Shown here piece by piece: positions 34,086 through 46,341 of a stretch of 64,000 bases of DNA. The DNA lies in contig JAFEMH010001455.1 in the NCBI GenBank assembly GCA_022495995.1, forward strand, positions 1 to 64,000. Reading direction: 5' to 3'. The DNA is from Adenophora triphylla var. japonica (taxonomy: Eukaryota > Streptophyta > Magnoliopsida > Asterales > Campanulaceae). The translations under genes were made by a program, and so were the position numbers. The stretch's first letter is position 1, and each line of letters opens with the position of its first letter. Below the pieces are notes generated by a model that ran no database searches, was not told the DNA's origin, and saw only the letters and a list, made by a program, of their open reading frames with translations.

Positions 34086-34600
34086 CACTACAAGAAACAG
34101 GCTTATTTACGGCGGTTAAAATCCGCCGTAAATAATACGCGCCCCGCCGTATATAGTATTTACGGCGGACTAGCCGCCGTAAATAGATCCCCGTATAAAT
34201 TATCGCCGGATATACTATATACGGCGGGGGAACCGCCGTATATACTATATACGGCGGATATACCACCGCCGTATATAAATGGAATACATACGTATAAAAT
34301 GGCGTATTTGAGTGATCTTTATACGGCGGAATGTGTAACCGCCGTAAATAAGAGACGAGTCGTCCTCTCCGTGACGAGTCGTCCCGGTTGCACCCCACTG
34401 GGTTCCCTCGTCCAAACGAGTCGTCCATGGGACTTTTATACGGCGGTCACTATATCCGTAGTAAATAACTAAATAGGGACGACTCGGCCCAACATGGCAC
34501 GAGTCGTCCCATTTACACCCCTCTTGGTTCCCTCGTCCCCCTTTGGGCACGAGTCGTCCTTAGGTTTATACGGCGGATTTGGTCACCGCCGTAAATAATC
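34086..34600. repeat. Left TIR and sub-terminal repeats of the CACTA element
   Basis: CACTACAAGAAAC followed by about a dozen copies of TTTACGGCGG / CCGCCGTAAATA and TATACGGCGG / CCGCCGTATATA. The block 34350-34565 also carries five ACGAGTCGTCC motifs, the same palindrome found in the copia LTRs. Confidence 0.9.
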
Positions 34601-34839
34601 CTATTTTTTTTTTTTCCCCCATTTGTATAATTCATTTTCCCCAAAAATACGTTCACAAAAACCAAATTCAACCTGTACACACACAATATAACAAAAAATA
34701 CACAAATGCAATCAATATTTACAATCTACATATTAACACAATTAATGTTGAATGTATCCATACATAATAACCATTATACAAAAAAGTTGTTAGTTGTTGA
34801 ATGTATCCAAAATATACAATGTCTAAAATCCACGAACAC

Positions 34840-36330
34840 CTATTCATTACCGTCATTTCCACGTCGTTCCATCCAACGTTTCAATTCATCAATTTGTTGT
34901 TGTAACTTAAGGCGTTCATCCTCATTTTTCGGCGTTCCTCCTCAAGTTGTCTTTCAAAATCTGCTTTGACCCCCGCCACCGCTCCGCTTACAACCGCTGA
35001 GAAGGTTGGGATTTACCAAACACCTTAGTCTTGTTCAGACCGCCTCCCATACATCGAACTCTCCCATGGTCATCAGAGCCAAACATACCAACAAAAACAT
35101 CTTCACGCGCCGCGGGAGAGTCCTCTGGCAGCTCCTCAACTGCATCATTAAGCGTTCTTTATGTAACAAAACAACATGTTCAATATAAATGTTTTAACTT
35201 TAATTAATATTATGAAAATGAAGTTAGAAATGAAAAAAATATTCTATAGAATAACAAAACCTGAAACGAGAAAAGGTTGAAACTTTAACTTACAATCATT
35301 TGAGTGGTGGCTTGATCTGCGGGTGTTTTGCCCGTGCGCGTATGTATGAAAACGCTTACGCGATCGGTTGGTAATCCCTCGTCGCCTCTCTACAATTTAT
35401 AATAGAATCATTTGACAAAAAAAAAAATATTTATATACGATACAAAAAGAAACATTAATTGAATTGACAACTGAGAACTAAATTGAACGATGACAAACCT
35501 CTTTGATGACTTTGGGATGGGACGTTTTTCCGGTCCTATTCAGGCACGATTGTTTTTCTCGATTCAATTTATTTGTTTCGATATTTCCTGGAAAAAAAGA
35601 TAATATTAGTATTAATTTGACTACTTATATAAGACATTCACGATAATAGATTGAGATTAATTTGAAATATACCGAGCCTTGGGCGTACCCACATCGCAAC
35701 AAGTGCAGCCCGTTGATCCGCAACGCACCCACGGGGTGGGTGAGCCAATGCGTCTTCGTCAGATTGATACATCTTATAATGCTTTGTTTCAAGCGAGTAA
35801 TAATATTCATAATCGAGTCAATATTCATAACAAAGTCATAACCGAGTAATATTCATAACTATATAATACTTATTATATGCTTGTCTCACATTGTATTTCC
35901 GGTCACGCCACGCTTTAGCGAGAGAAAGAGCCATGCTTGGGAAATACTCCGGAGGAGCATTTGTATTTTCCTATATACACAATTCAACAAAGAAAAAAAT
36001 CAATTGTTAGAGAAGCATAAGACTTTTGACTACGTACTAGAGATATATGTAAGAAATATGGATTACAACTTACCGAACGTCATTCCATACGTTATGTATG
36101 CACTCGTGATTCATCCGAGACCACTCATTAGTTAATGGGAAATGTTCCCCATTTTTAGCAAAAATTCCTATCCGAGTAGCTAATTGTGCCATTTCCCCAC
36201 CAACCGGTTGACCATAATTATTCCATATTATGATCAACCTCTCTTTACCCCATTTGGCGGTTGGTTTTGCCAACCCTCTTCCTTTAGGGTTAGAGCCCCG
36301 ACACAGTAATAAATTTTTCCTTGGAGGCAT
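34840..36330 (-). CDS. CACTA-encoded Transposase_24-type protein, several exons
   Basis: Minus strand. Exon 36330-36083 encodes KPTAKWGKERLIIIWNNYGQ and PLTNEWSRMNHECIHNVWND, ending at a GTAAGT donor. Later pieces: MYQSDEDALAHPP and DQRAALVAMWVRPR near 35800-35685; NKLNREKQSCLNRTGKTSHP near 35575-35510; EGLPTDRVSVFIHTRTGKTP near 35385-35300; and AVEELPEDSPAARED, DHGRVRCMGGGLNKTKVFG near 35150-35010. The tail ends in a glutamine-rich coiled coil (KLQQQIDELKRWMER, about 34895-34850). The order fits the plant Transposase_24 family found beside TNP2 in CACTA elements. Exons are separated by AT-rich introns; some reading frames need small shifts, so intactness is uncertain. Confidence 0.75.
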
Positions 36331-36540
36331 ATCTCGTCATATGACAATTCAATTATAGCACAAGAATTGGATAAACCAAGTAAAGGACCCCAAAAAAACA
36401 ATCTTATAATATATGTATAAGACCTATAAATTTATTATAGGTCTTATGTATCATGTATAAGACCATATATTGGTCTTATAAATGGCCTTATAGAATAACA
36501 ATGCTTCCAATAGACAATTGTAATACTACAAGGTAGATAT

Positions 36541-36774
36541 AGAAATATGAACATTGACAAAACAAAGAACAACAACAAAACAAAGAATAACAACAACAAA
36601 ACAAAGCAGCAACAACAATAACAAAACAAAGCGGCAACAACAACAAACAAAGAACAACAACAAAACAAAGCAACAACAACAAAACAAAAGCAACAACAAC
36701 AACAAAACAAAGAAGCAACAACAACAACAAAACAAAGAACAACAACAAAACAAAGAAGAAAGAACAACTTTTCT
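36541..36774. repeat. Degenerate CAACAA / ACAAAACAAAG repeat
   Basis: About 230 bp of irregular AACAAAACAAAGAACAACAAC units. It stays open in several frames on both strands only because it lacks T/G diversity. Inside the CACTA element. Confidence 0.85.
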
Positions 36775-37035
36775 TTTTTTTTCATTTTTTTAAAGAAAAA
36801 TGATACCGGTACGTGGGATTGTTAGACCACAATTTATCCCAAGCCCCGGGTTAGGGAGCGATACAGGAAGGTTAATGGTTTCCACCTATATACCAAGTAT
36901 CGTTTTCATTAAAAGTATAAAGTATAACATAGCTCATTGAAGTTGAAATTGACATATGTAGCAATAATTAGCATAGAGAAAAAAAAAGAGCTCATTGCAT
37001 TAGGAGATGGAATGATACAAAGAGATTAACAAGAG

Positions 37036-37036
<1 letters not shown>

Positions 37037-37092
<56 letters not shown>
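37037..37092. repeat. (AT)n microsatellite
   Basis: Uninterrupted alternating AT for about 55 bases inside the CACTA interior. The stretch 37093-37628 up to the copia insertion shows nothing I recognise. Confidence 0.95.
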
Positions 37093-37094
<2 letters not shown>

Positions 37095-37628
37095 ATGAAT
37101 GCGAAGAACACAGCATCAGCAATGAGCAATGAGCAATGTGAAAACACACTGTACATAACCAGTGGAAGAACATAACTGAATGATATCCTAAATTATAACC
37201 CCCAAGATTATTAGATGCATGGGTGCATCACAAATAGATCATTCATCCTTCCAATCATTTCACCAAAACATGAAAAAGGTGCGTTAATCCATTAATGTAA
37301 TTCTACAAAGAGAGAGAGTCTGTGCACATATAAATACGTCAGCACCAAATAAAACACAGATGCGCACAATGTTACTATGTGCCAAGGAGGGTAGGGATTT
37401 GGTCTCTTGGACTCTTTCTTGCCTCTCTCCTCATTTTCCCCTAACCACCACTATTTTCTACGCTTTATAACTACCAGCTCATTAGCTTCCTCTCCCTAAT
37501 CCATCAAAACAGTACAATTTCAAGACTAAAATTTTCACTATCATTGAAAAAATAAGCTGGTAAAAAATTTGCAAATCTTAAAAAATTGCATGTATTTGAT
37601 TGCACACATCACTACTTGTATATGTATA

Positions 37629-39080
37629 TGTAGGTGTTAGTGCCCTAGGCCTATAGAGATAGACCTTTATGTAATGTCATTGTTCATTTATATATGAGAT
37701 TGCTTCTTTGATTATTATATGAGTTTGCATGTTTAGTTATAATAATCGTGTCCCTAGTACTTATGAAGCACTAGTATGAAGTCTAATGGATAATCATATG
37801 ATGATTATATGCATGGAGATGCACATTAGATTCATGGGTACTTGTTAGAGAACAAGGTACTGGACTTGACCCATTATGAGATTTATGTCATGGTCATATG
37901 TCATAATTAAATCTCGTATAGTCATATCATTGATATCCTTTGACCTGAGATTATCATCGTCTTTCGCTTGATGAATATCATGTTTGATATAGTTTAACGT
38001 TATCTTTAACCGGATGACAATAAGGGCTATCATTGGCATGGTATGATTCTTGTTGGGAAGAATGATAAGTCAAGATGGAAATTGTCCCTCGTAAAGAGAG
38101 ATGTTTGCTTGGCCACTCGTAAGTAAGATTGATGTAGTGCATGGCCATGCCCGAATGAATTAATGTGATTAATGTCATTCGATTAATCAATTTACTTGGT
38201 AACGAGAAAGCATTGAACAATATGAGTTGACGTGGACCATGACTCATGTTCAATATAACATCGTGTGACAATGGGATTGTGATATGTTCTATGTAGGAAA
38301 ATCGAACTTGATATTATACTATTTGGGTAGGCATGATGGCTTGCTAGAGTCCGCTCATGTCTTATGAGGATCGATGTGATCGGACTCATTGCCAACATAG
38401 TATGGTCCTATGGGGTCACACGCATCGAACGAATTGTCAAAAATGAAGAATATGGAGTTTTTGTTCTCAGGGGACGACTCGTCCCCAGGCCAGAACCAAC
38501 TATTCCCCTTAAGGGGGAAGCCAGATTCAGAAGCTGGGTGCCAGGGGACGACTCGTCCCCTGGGGGACGACTCGTCCCCTGGGCACTGGACTGACGCGAA
38601 ATTGACTTAAAACTAGGGTTTTCGCGAGGGGAAAAGTTTTATAACGTATAAATACTTACCCCTGGTTGCCCTAGCCGTCATTAGAACGTTTTGGCTTGAG
38701 AGAAACACTTAGAGTGGGAGATTTCAATTGAGAATTGAGAATCAAACACTACCAAATCCATTGTTCTTCATTGATTGAAAGGTGTTTCAATCAATTGGAT
38801 CTAGCAATCCTCCTAGAAGAGTTCTAGGGTTCGTTCCGCGCGTGGATAAACATAGAGGATCTTCGTTCATCAAGATCTTTGGTTCGTGATTCCCGTTCGT
38901 TCATCAAGGATTAACAAGATCATTCAATCTGGAGTTGGGTCAAGTTTATCAAAGGCAAAAGCATTCAAGGTTGGTAATTCTATTTCATCTCTCTTAATTA
39001 TTCATCTAGAACGGATTCTAGGGCTTGGGGTTTTCGAGTTATTGCTTATTCCGCTGCGCATGGACCCTCGAAACCCTACA
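37629..39080 (+). repeat. 5' LTR of the copia element
   Basis: 1452 bp, TG...CA. Contains two or three copies of GGGGACGACTCGTCCCC at 38470-38582 and a candidate TATA region TATAACGTATAAATA near 38639. Near-identical to 51194-52636 outside the palindrome block. Confidence 0.93.
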
Positions 39081-40035
39081 GTGGTATCAGAGCCCCGTTC
39101 ATGATGCTTAGTTAGATAATCATGATAATTATGTAATATGATTATATGAATTTTCATGATGTGCATGATCTAGAATATGAAATTGTATGAGTTTTACTTG
39201 AGAAGTAATAGTATATATAGATATACCATGATTATGAAATTGTAATATATATGATTAATATGATTAATCTAGATTATGGGATGTCAATTTCATTGATATG
39301 ATTAATGTGATTAATCTAGGATATTTGTGATGTATTACTTGGTATATTGGCTGGACACCAAAACCTTCCCCACAGGCACTTCGATGGAAGTGTGGGATAA
39401 TCTTGGAGCACGTGGCCGCGTACTAGTAATTACTGATCAAATGTAATATGTGTTGCATCATTCCATGTTCATAATTATGTTCATATAGTTTTCATGAATC
39501 AACCTTGGGATGTAATTGATAAGCATGAAAAAAATTGAACCTTCTTTGTAATTTGAGTTTGTTTTATGCCACCCATGTTTAAACACTTGTGAGTACACGG
39601 GTAGTTTTATGTGGGCTCGCCATAGCGAGGTGCATTAATTCTATCTTTGTATGATCAAGATGAGCAAATAGTGGTTGCTATACGTTTAACATGGTTGAAC
39701 TCAATTAGGCTATCAAAACGGTTTTGGGCCTAAGGCATAAGATGAGATTGAAACATGTGACATAAGATGTCTATAATCTCATAATGATCTAAGAGTCATA
39801 TATAGATATGATTGATAAATGTTATCTACCTTTTTAGTTTAATTTTGAGCAGTCGTGCCATAGCCGACTTGAAATTAAATTAAAGTTGGGTCTTAGCCTA
39901 TTAAATTATATTATACATATTTGTATAAGAAGGTTATATAATTTAGTGGGAGTATTTGTGAAATACGTTAATTAATCTCTTAAATGAATTGGTACTTATA
40001 TGTGTTCATATCTTGTTGCATATCTTTGTAGATCA
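39081..40035 (+). promoter_or_regulatory. Primer-binding site and untranslated leader of the copia element
   Basis: TGGTATCAGAGCC at 39082-39094 is complementary to the 3' end of initiator tRNA-Met. The rest (about 940 bp) is AT-rich leader with no coding signal; its first part is retained in the nested deletion derivative. Confidence 0.85.
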
Positions 40036-43000
40036 ATGGCTGTAAACAATAATCAAAACATGTCACTGCGATCAGTCCTTGAGAAGGACAAGTTAGAGGA
40101 GAATGGCAATAACTATGTGGATTGGATCCGCAGTTTGGGAATTGTTCTCAAACAGGAAAGGAAGTTGTACATTCTCGATGGACCCGTTCCACCCGAGCCG
40201 GCTGCTAATGCAACTAAAGCGGAAAGGGACCAACATAAGAAGCATATGGATGATTCTATTGATGTTGGTTGCCTGATGCTTGCGACCATGTGTAAGGCTC
40301 TTCAGAAGGACCTTGTACACATGGAAGCCTATGATTTGGGAAATCATTTGAAGGAAATGTTCCAGTTGCAAGCACGTACGGAAAGGTTTGACACTATGAA
40401 GGCTCTTCATTCATGCAAGATGATTGAAGGACAACCTGTTGGGCCTCATGTGTTGAAGATGAAGGGTCACCTCGAACATCTTGAGAGGCTTGGGTATCCT
40501 ATCCAGTTAGAGCTGGCTACGGATATGATATTGCATTCACTCCCTGAAAGTTATAATCAGTTTGTTCTGAATTATAACATGAATGGGATGAATAAATCTC
40601 TGTCTGAATTGCATGGGATGCTAAAGAATGCGGAGAACAATATTACCAAGAAAACCAATCAAGTGTTGATGGTGAATAAAGGAAAGGGGTTCAAAAACAA
40701 GGGTAAAGCAAAAGTTGCTAAACCGGAGGCAAAGGTTGCCGTTGCTGAGAAGCCTAAACCCAAATCCCAAAAGGATGCGGTGTGCTACCATTGCAAGGAA
40801 ACTGGGCATTGGAGGCGTAACTGCAAGCTTTATCAGGAAGGACTGAAGAAGAAGGGCAATGAGATTGCCATGACTTCAGGTATCTATGTGATAGATATTT
40901 TACTTTCTACCTCTAGTTCTTGGGTATTAGATACCGGATGTGGATCTCACATTTGCCTAAATGTGCAGGGACTAAAGAATAGAAGGTTGCTCAAAGAGGG
41001 TGAAGTAGATCTACGGGTTGGAAATGGAGCAAGAGTTGTTGCATTGGCCGTAGGGACTTACGAAGTCACTTTACCAAGCGGATTAATTTTAGTTTTAAAT
41101 AAATGTTATTATGTTCCGGATTTGAGCAGAAACATTATTTCTATTTCATGTTTAGACAATGAGGGTTACAATTTTCTTATTGCGAATAAGAGATTTTCGA
41201 TTTATTTGAATGACATGCTTTATTGTGTTGCTCATTCTTTTAATGGCCTTTATGTCTTGGATGTTGAGAATAATGTTGATAATGTCTATCATGTTAGTAA
41301 GAAATCCAAACCAAATAATGTGAATGACACATATAAATGGCATTGCCGTCTTGGGCACATAAACGAGAAACGCATCTCTAAACTCCATAAAGATGGATAT
41401 TTAGACTCATGTGATTATGAATCATATGATGTTTGCGAGTCTTGTTTATTGGGCAAGATGACTAAAGCACCTTTTACTAAGAGTAGTGAAAGGGCTAGTG
41501 ATTTGTTGGCTCTTGTACATACTGATGTATGTGGACCAATGAATAGCATTGCTAGGGGAGGATTTCGGTACTTCATAACGTTCACTGATGACTTATCAAG
41601 ATATGGCTACGTCTATCTGATGAAGTACAAAAGTGAAGCTTTTGAGATATTTAGAATATTTCAAAGTGAAGTACAAAATCAACTTGGCAAAACTATTAAA
41701 ACACTTCGATCCGATCGAGGTGGTGAATATTTGAGCCAAGAATTTGACGATCATCTGAAAAGTTGTGGAATTGTTTCAGAACTTACTCCACCCGGAACAC
41801 CACAATGGAATGGTGTATCCGAGAGGAGAAATCGAACTCTATTAGATATGGTTCGATCGATGATGAGTCAAGTGAACCTTCCTATTTCCTTTTGGGGACA
41901 TGCACTGGAAACAGCCGCTTTCACACTTAACAAGGTCCCTACTAAATCGGCTCCTAAAACCCCACATGAGATGTGGTATGGAAGAAAGCCTAGCTTATCT
42001 TTCATGAAGATTTGGGGTTGTGAGGTTTATGTAAAGAAATTGGTTTCTGAACATAAACTTGCACCTAGATCTGATAAATGTATTTTCGTCGGTTATCCCA
42101 AGGAAACGAAAGGATATCTATTTTACAACCAATCCGAGAACAAAGTGTTTGTTGCTCGAAATGGTGTCTTTCTAGAGAAAGAGTTTCTCTCTAAAGAAAC
42201 TAGTGGGAGTAAAATTGATCTTGAAGAAATTCAAGAACCCGAAAATGACAAGGAACCAATAGTAGAGACGGAACCAAGTTCACAAGCTGTTGTGGAACCG
42301 GTTCAAGATACACAAGTTCTTCGCAGATCGGATAGGATACGATCCGAACCTGAGAGATATGGATTTCTCATGACGGAAAGTAATGAAGTAGAAATCATTG
42401 AGAATGATGAACCTACTTCCTATCAAGAGGCGATGTCCACTCCTGATTCGGACAAGTGGCTAGGAGCCATGGAATCCGAAATCAAATCCATGTACGATAA
42501 TCAAGTTTGGAACTTGATTGATCCACCCGAAGGTGTAAAACCATAGGGTGCAAGTGGGTTTTCAAAAAGAAAACCGACATGGATGGGAAGGTACATACTT
42601 ATAAGGCTAGGCTAGTTGCTAAGGGGTATAGGCAGATTCATGGCGTTGACTATGATGAAACCTTTTCGCCCGTAGCGATGCTTAAGTCTATTAGAATCCT
42701 AATTGCCATAGCCGCATATTACGACTATGAGATATGGCAAATGGACGTCAAAACAGCGTTTCTTAACGGAAACCTACTTGAGGATGTATATATGATACAG
42801 CCTGAAGGGTTTGTCGATCCAAAGGATTCTAACAAAGTGTGTAAGTTGCAGAGATCCATTTATGGATTGAAGCAAGCTTCCTGAGTTTGGAATCTACGTT
42901 TTGATGAATCAGTCAAAGAGTTTGGCTTCATCAAAAACGAAGATGAACCTTGTGTATACAAGAAGATAAGTGGGAGCATAGTGCTATTTCTGGTGTTGTA

Positions 43001-43471
43001 TGTCGATGACATCTTGCTCATTGGAAACAATGTTCCTGCACTTGAGACTGTGAAGTCCTGGTTAGGAAAATGTTTCTCAATGAAAGATATGGGTGAGGCG
43101 GCTTATATCCTTGGTATCAAGATCTATAGAGATAGATCAAGAAGGATGATTGGTTTGAGTCAGAGTACATATATTGACAAGGTCCTTAGAAGATTCAAGA
43201 TGGAAAATTCTAAGAGAGGATACTTGCCAATGGGACATGGCATTACTCTTAGCAAGACTCATTGTCCTAAGACAAATGATGAGCGAAAGAGGATGAGTGA
43301 TATACCATATGCTTCGGCAATTGGGTCTATCATGTATGCCATGTTATGTACTAGACCCGATGTCTCATACGCTCTAAGCGCAACGAGTAGATACCAGTCT
43401 GATCCTGGTGAGAACCATTGGATAGCTGTCAAGAATATCCTTAAGTACTTGAGAAGGACTAAGGATGTATT

Positions 43472-44925
43472 TGTAGGGTTTCGAGGGTCCATGCGCAGCG
43501 GAATAAGCAATAACTCGAAAAAAACCCAAGCCCTAGAATCCGTTCTAGATGAATAATTAAGAGAGATGAAATAGAATTACCAACCTTGAATGCTTTTGCC
43601 TTTGATAAACTTGACCCAACTCCAGATTGAATGATCTTGTTAATCCTTGATGAACGAACGGGAATCACGAACCAAAGATCTTGATGAACGAAGATCCTCT
43701 ATGTTTATCCACGCGCGGAACGAACCCTAGAACTCTTCTAGGAGGATTGCTAGATCCAATTGATTGAAACACCTTTCAATCAATGAAGAACAATGGATTT
43801 GGTGGTGTTTGATTCTCAATTCTCAATTGAAATCTCCCACTCTAAGTGTTTCTCTCAAGCCAAAACGTTCTAATGACGGCTAGGGCAACCAGGGGTAAGT
43901 ATTTATACGTTATAAAACTTTTCCCCTCGCGAAAACCCTAGTTTTAAGTCAATTCCGCGTCAGTCCAGTGCCCAGGGGACGAGTCGTCCCCCAGGGGACG
44001 AGTCGTCCCCTGGCACCCAGCTTCTGAATCTGGCGTCCCCCTTAAGGGGAATAGTTGGTTCTGGCCTGGGGACGAGTCGTCCCCTGAGAACAAAAACTCC
44101 ATATTCTTCATTTTTGACAATTCGTTCGATGCGTGTGACCCCATAGGACTATATTATGTTGGCAATGAGTTCGATCACATCGATCCTCATAAGACATGAG
44201 CGGACTCTAGCAAGCCATCATGCCTACCCAAATAATATAATATCAAGTTCGATTTCCTATATAGAACATATCACAATCCCATTGTCACACGATGTTATAT
44301 TGAACATGAGTCATGGTCCACGTCAACTCATATTGTTCAATGCTTTCTCGTTATCAAGTAAATTGATTTAATCGAATGACATTAATCACATTAATTCATT
44401 CGGGCATGGCCATGCACTACATCAATCTTACTTACGAGTGGCCTAGCAAACATCTCTCTTTACGAGGGACAATTTCCATCTTGACTTATCATTCTTCCCA
44501 ACAAGAATCATACCACGCCAATGATAGCCCTTATTGTTATCCGGTTAAAGACAACGTTAAACTATATCAAACATGATATTCATCGAGCGGAAGACGATGA
44601 TAATCTCAGGTCAAAGGATATCAATGATATGACTATATGAGATCTAATTATGACATTTGACCATGACATAGATCTCATAATGGGTCAAGTCCAAGACCTT
44701 GTTCTCTAACAAGTACCCATGAATCTAATGTGCATCTCCATGCATATAATCATCACATGATTATCCATTAGACTTCATACTAGTGCTTCATAAGTACTAG
44801 GGACACGATTATTATAATAAAACATGCAAACATATATAACAATCAAAGAAACAATCTCATATATAAATGAACAATGACATTACATAAAGGTCTATCTCTA
44901 TAGGCCTAGGGCACTAACACCTACA
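43472..44925 (-). repeat. LTR A of the three-LTR element
   Basis: 1454 bp. Starts TGTAGGGTTTCGAGGG and ends CACTAACACCTACA on the plus strand. Contains GGGGACGAGTCGTCCCC copies at 43976-44085. Confidence 0.93.
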
Positions 44926-46341
44926 GTCTCCCACTTGCACTAGGCCCAATCATTCATGTATCTTATACCCATGGACCTAACATGACATTCATGTTTAGCT
45001 TGTGGCAAAGGCTTGGTGAGAGGGTCCGAAATGTTGTCATCCGTTGGTACCTTTTGCATATCTTAACGTCTTCCCTTTCACAGATTTCTCGAATGAGGTG
45101 GAAACGTCTCAAAATGTGTTTGGATCGTTGATGTGACCTTGGTTCTTTTGCTTGCACAAATGACACCACAATTGTCACAACAAAGCTCCACCGGATTAGT
45201 GATACTTGGAACAATTCCAAAACACTAATGAACTTTTGATCCAAACTGCCTTTTCTAGCTACATCATATGTTGCTAAAATTAAGCTTTAGAAGTAGAATC
45301 GGCTACGATTTTACGCTTGGAACTCTTCCAATAAAATCGCACCTCGATAAGCATAAACACAAATCCTAATTGCGATTTTAATTAACTTTAATGGAGTTTG
45401 GAAGTTAGCATCCGTGTAACCTTTACAACAAGATTAACTTCCAATCTTTCAAATACCAAGAACGTATCCTTAGTTCTTCTTAAGTACTTTAAGGATCGTC
45501 TTGACTGCCATCCAATGGTTCTCACTAGGATCATATTGGTATCGACTCGTCATGCTCAAAGCATACGAGACATCGGGTCTAGTACAAATCATGGCATACA
45601 TGACAAATCCAAATGCCGGAGCATATGGAACTTCATTCATTCTCTTTTGCTCATCAGTTGTCATGGGACACTGAGTCTCGCTAAGAGTAATACCATGACC
45701 CATTGACAGGTTACCTTTCTTAGAATCATCTAAGAACCTTATCAATACGAGTATTTTGACTCAAACCAACTTATCCTTTTAGATCTATCTCTATAGATCT
45801 TGATACCAAGGATGTAAGCGGCTTCACCCATATCTTTCATTGAGAAACCTTTCCTTGACCAAGACTTGACAGTCTTAAGTGTCAGAACTTTATTTTCAAT
45901 GAGTAAGATATCATTGTCATATAACAATAGAAATAATACTACGCTCCCACTGAATTTCATGTATACACAAAGTTCATCTTCGTACTTGATGATGTCAAAC
46001 TCTTTGACCGATTCATCAAAATGAAGATTCCAACCCCTCGAAGTGCCTGTGGGGAAGGTTTTGGTGTCCAGCCAATATACCAAGTAATACATCACAAATA
46101 TCCTAGATTAATCACATTAATCATATCAATGAAATTGACATCCCATAATCTAGATTAATCATATTAATCATATATATTACAATTTCATAATCATGGTATA
46201 TCTATATATACTATTACTTCTCAAGTAAAACTCATACAATTTCATATTCTAGATCATGCACATCATGAAAATTCATATAATCATATTACATAATTATCAT
46301 GATTATCTAACTAAGCATCATGAACGGGGCTCTGATACCAC
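44926..46341 (-). pseudogene. Internal region 1: deletion derivative of copia pol
   Basis: From right to left: PBS (46328-46341), leader, then a junction near 46036-46042 where the leader (ending GGCACTTCGA on the minus strand) is joined directly to late RT sequence (WNLHFDESVKEFD). RT and RNase H remnants follow (LLYDNDILLIENK, MCTRPDVSY-like piece, AKEPRSHQRSKHILRRFHLI), then the purine tract (44926-44938). Several frame breaks; not translatable as a polyprotein. Confidence 0.9.

Noticed and set aside
36444..36793. Open frames on both strands rich in C, V, L, F or N, T, K, Q
   Set aside because: They come from the CAACAA-type repeat, not from a gene.
38470..38582. Short direct/palindromic repeats as a CRISPR or satellite array
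   Set aside because: Two or three copies of a palindrome inside an LTR with unequal spacing; eukaryotic LTR context.
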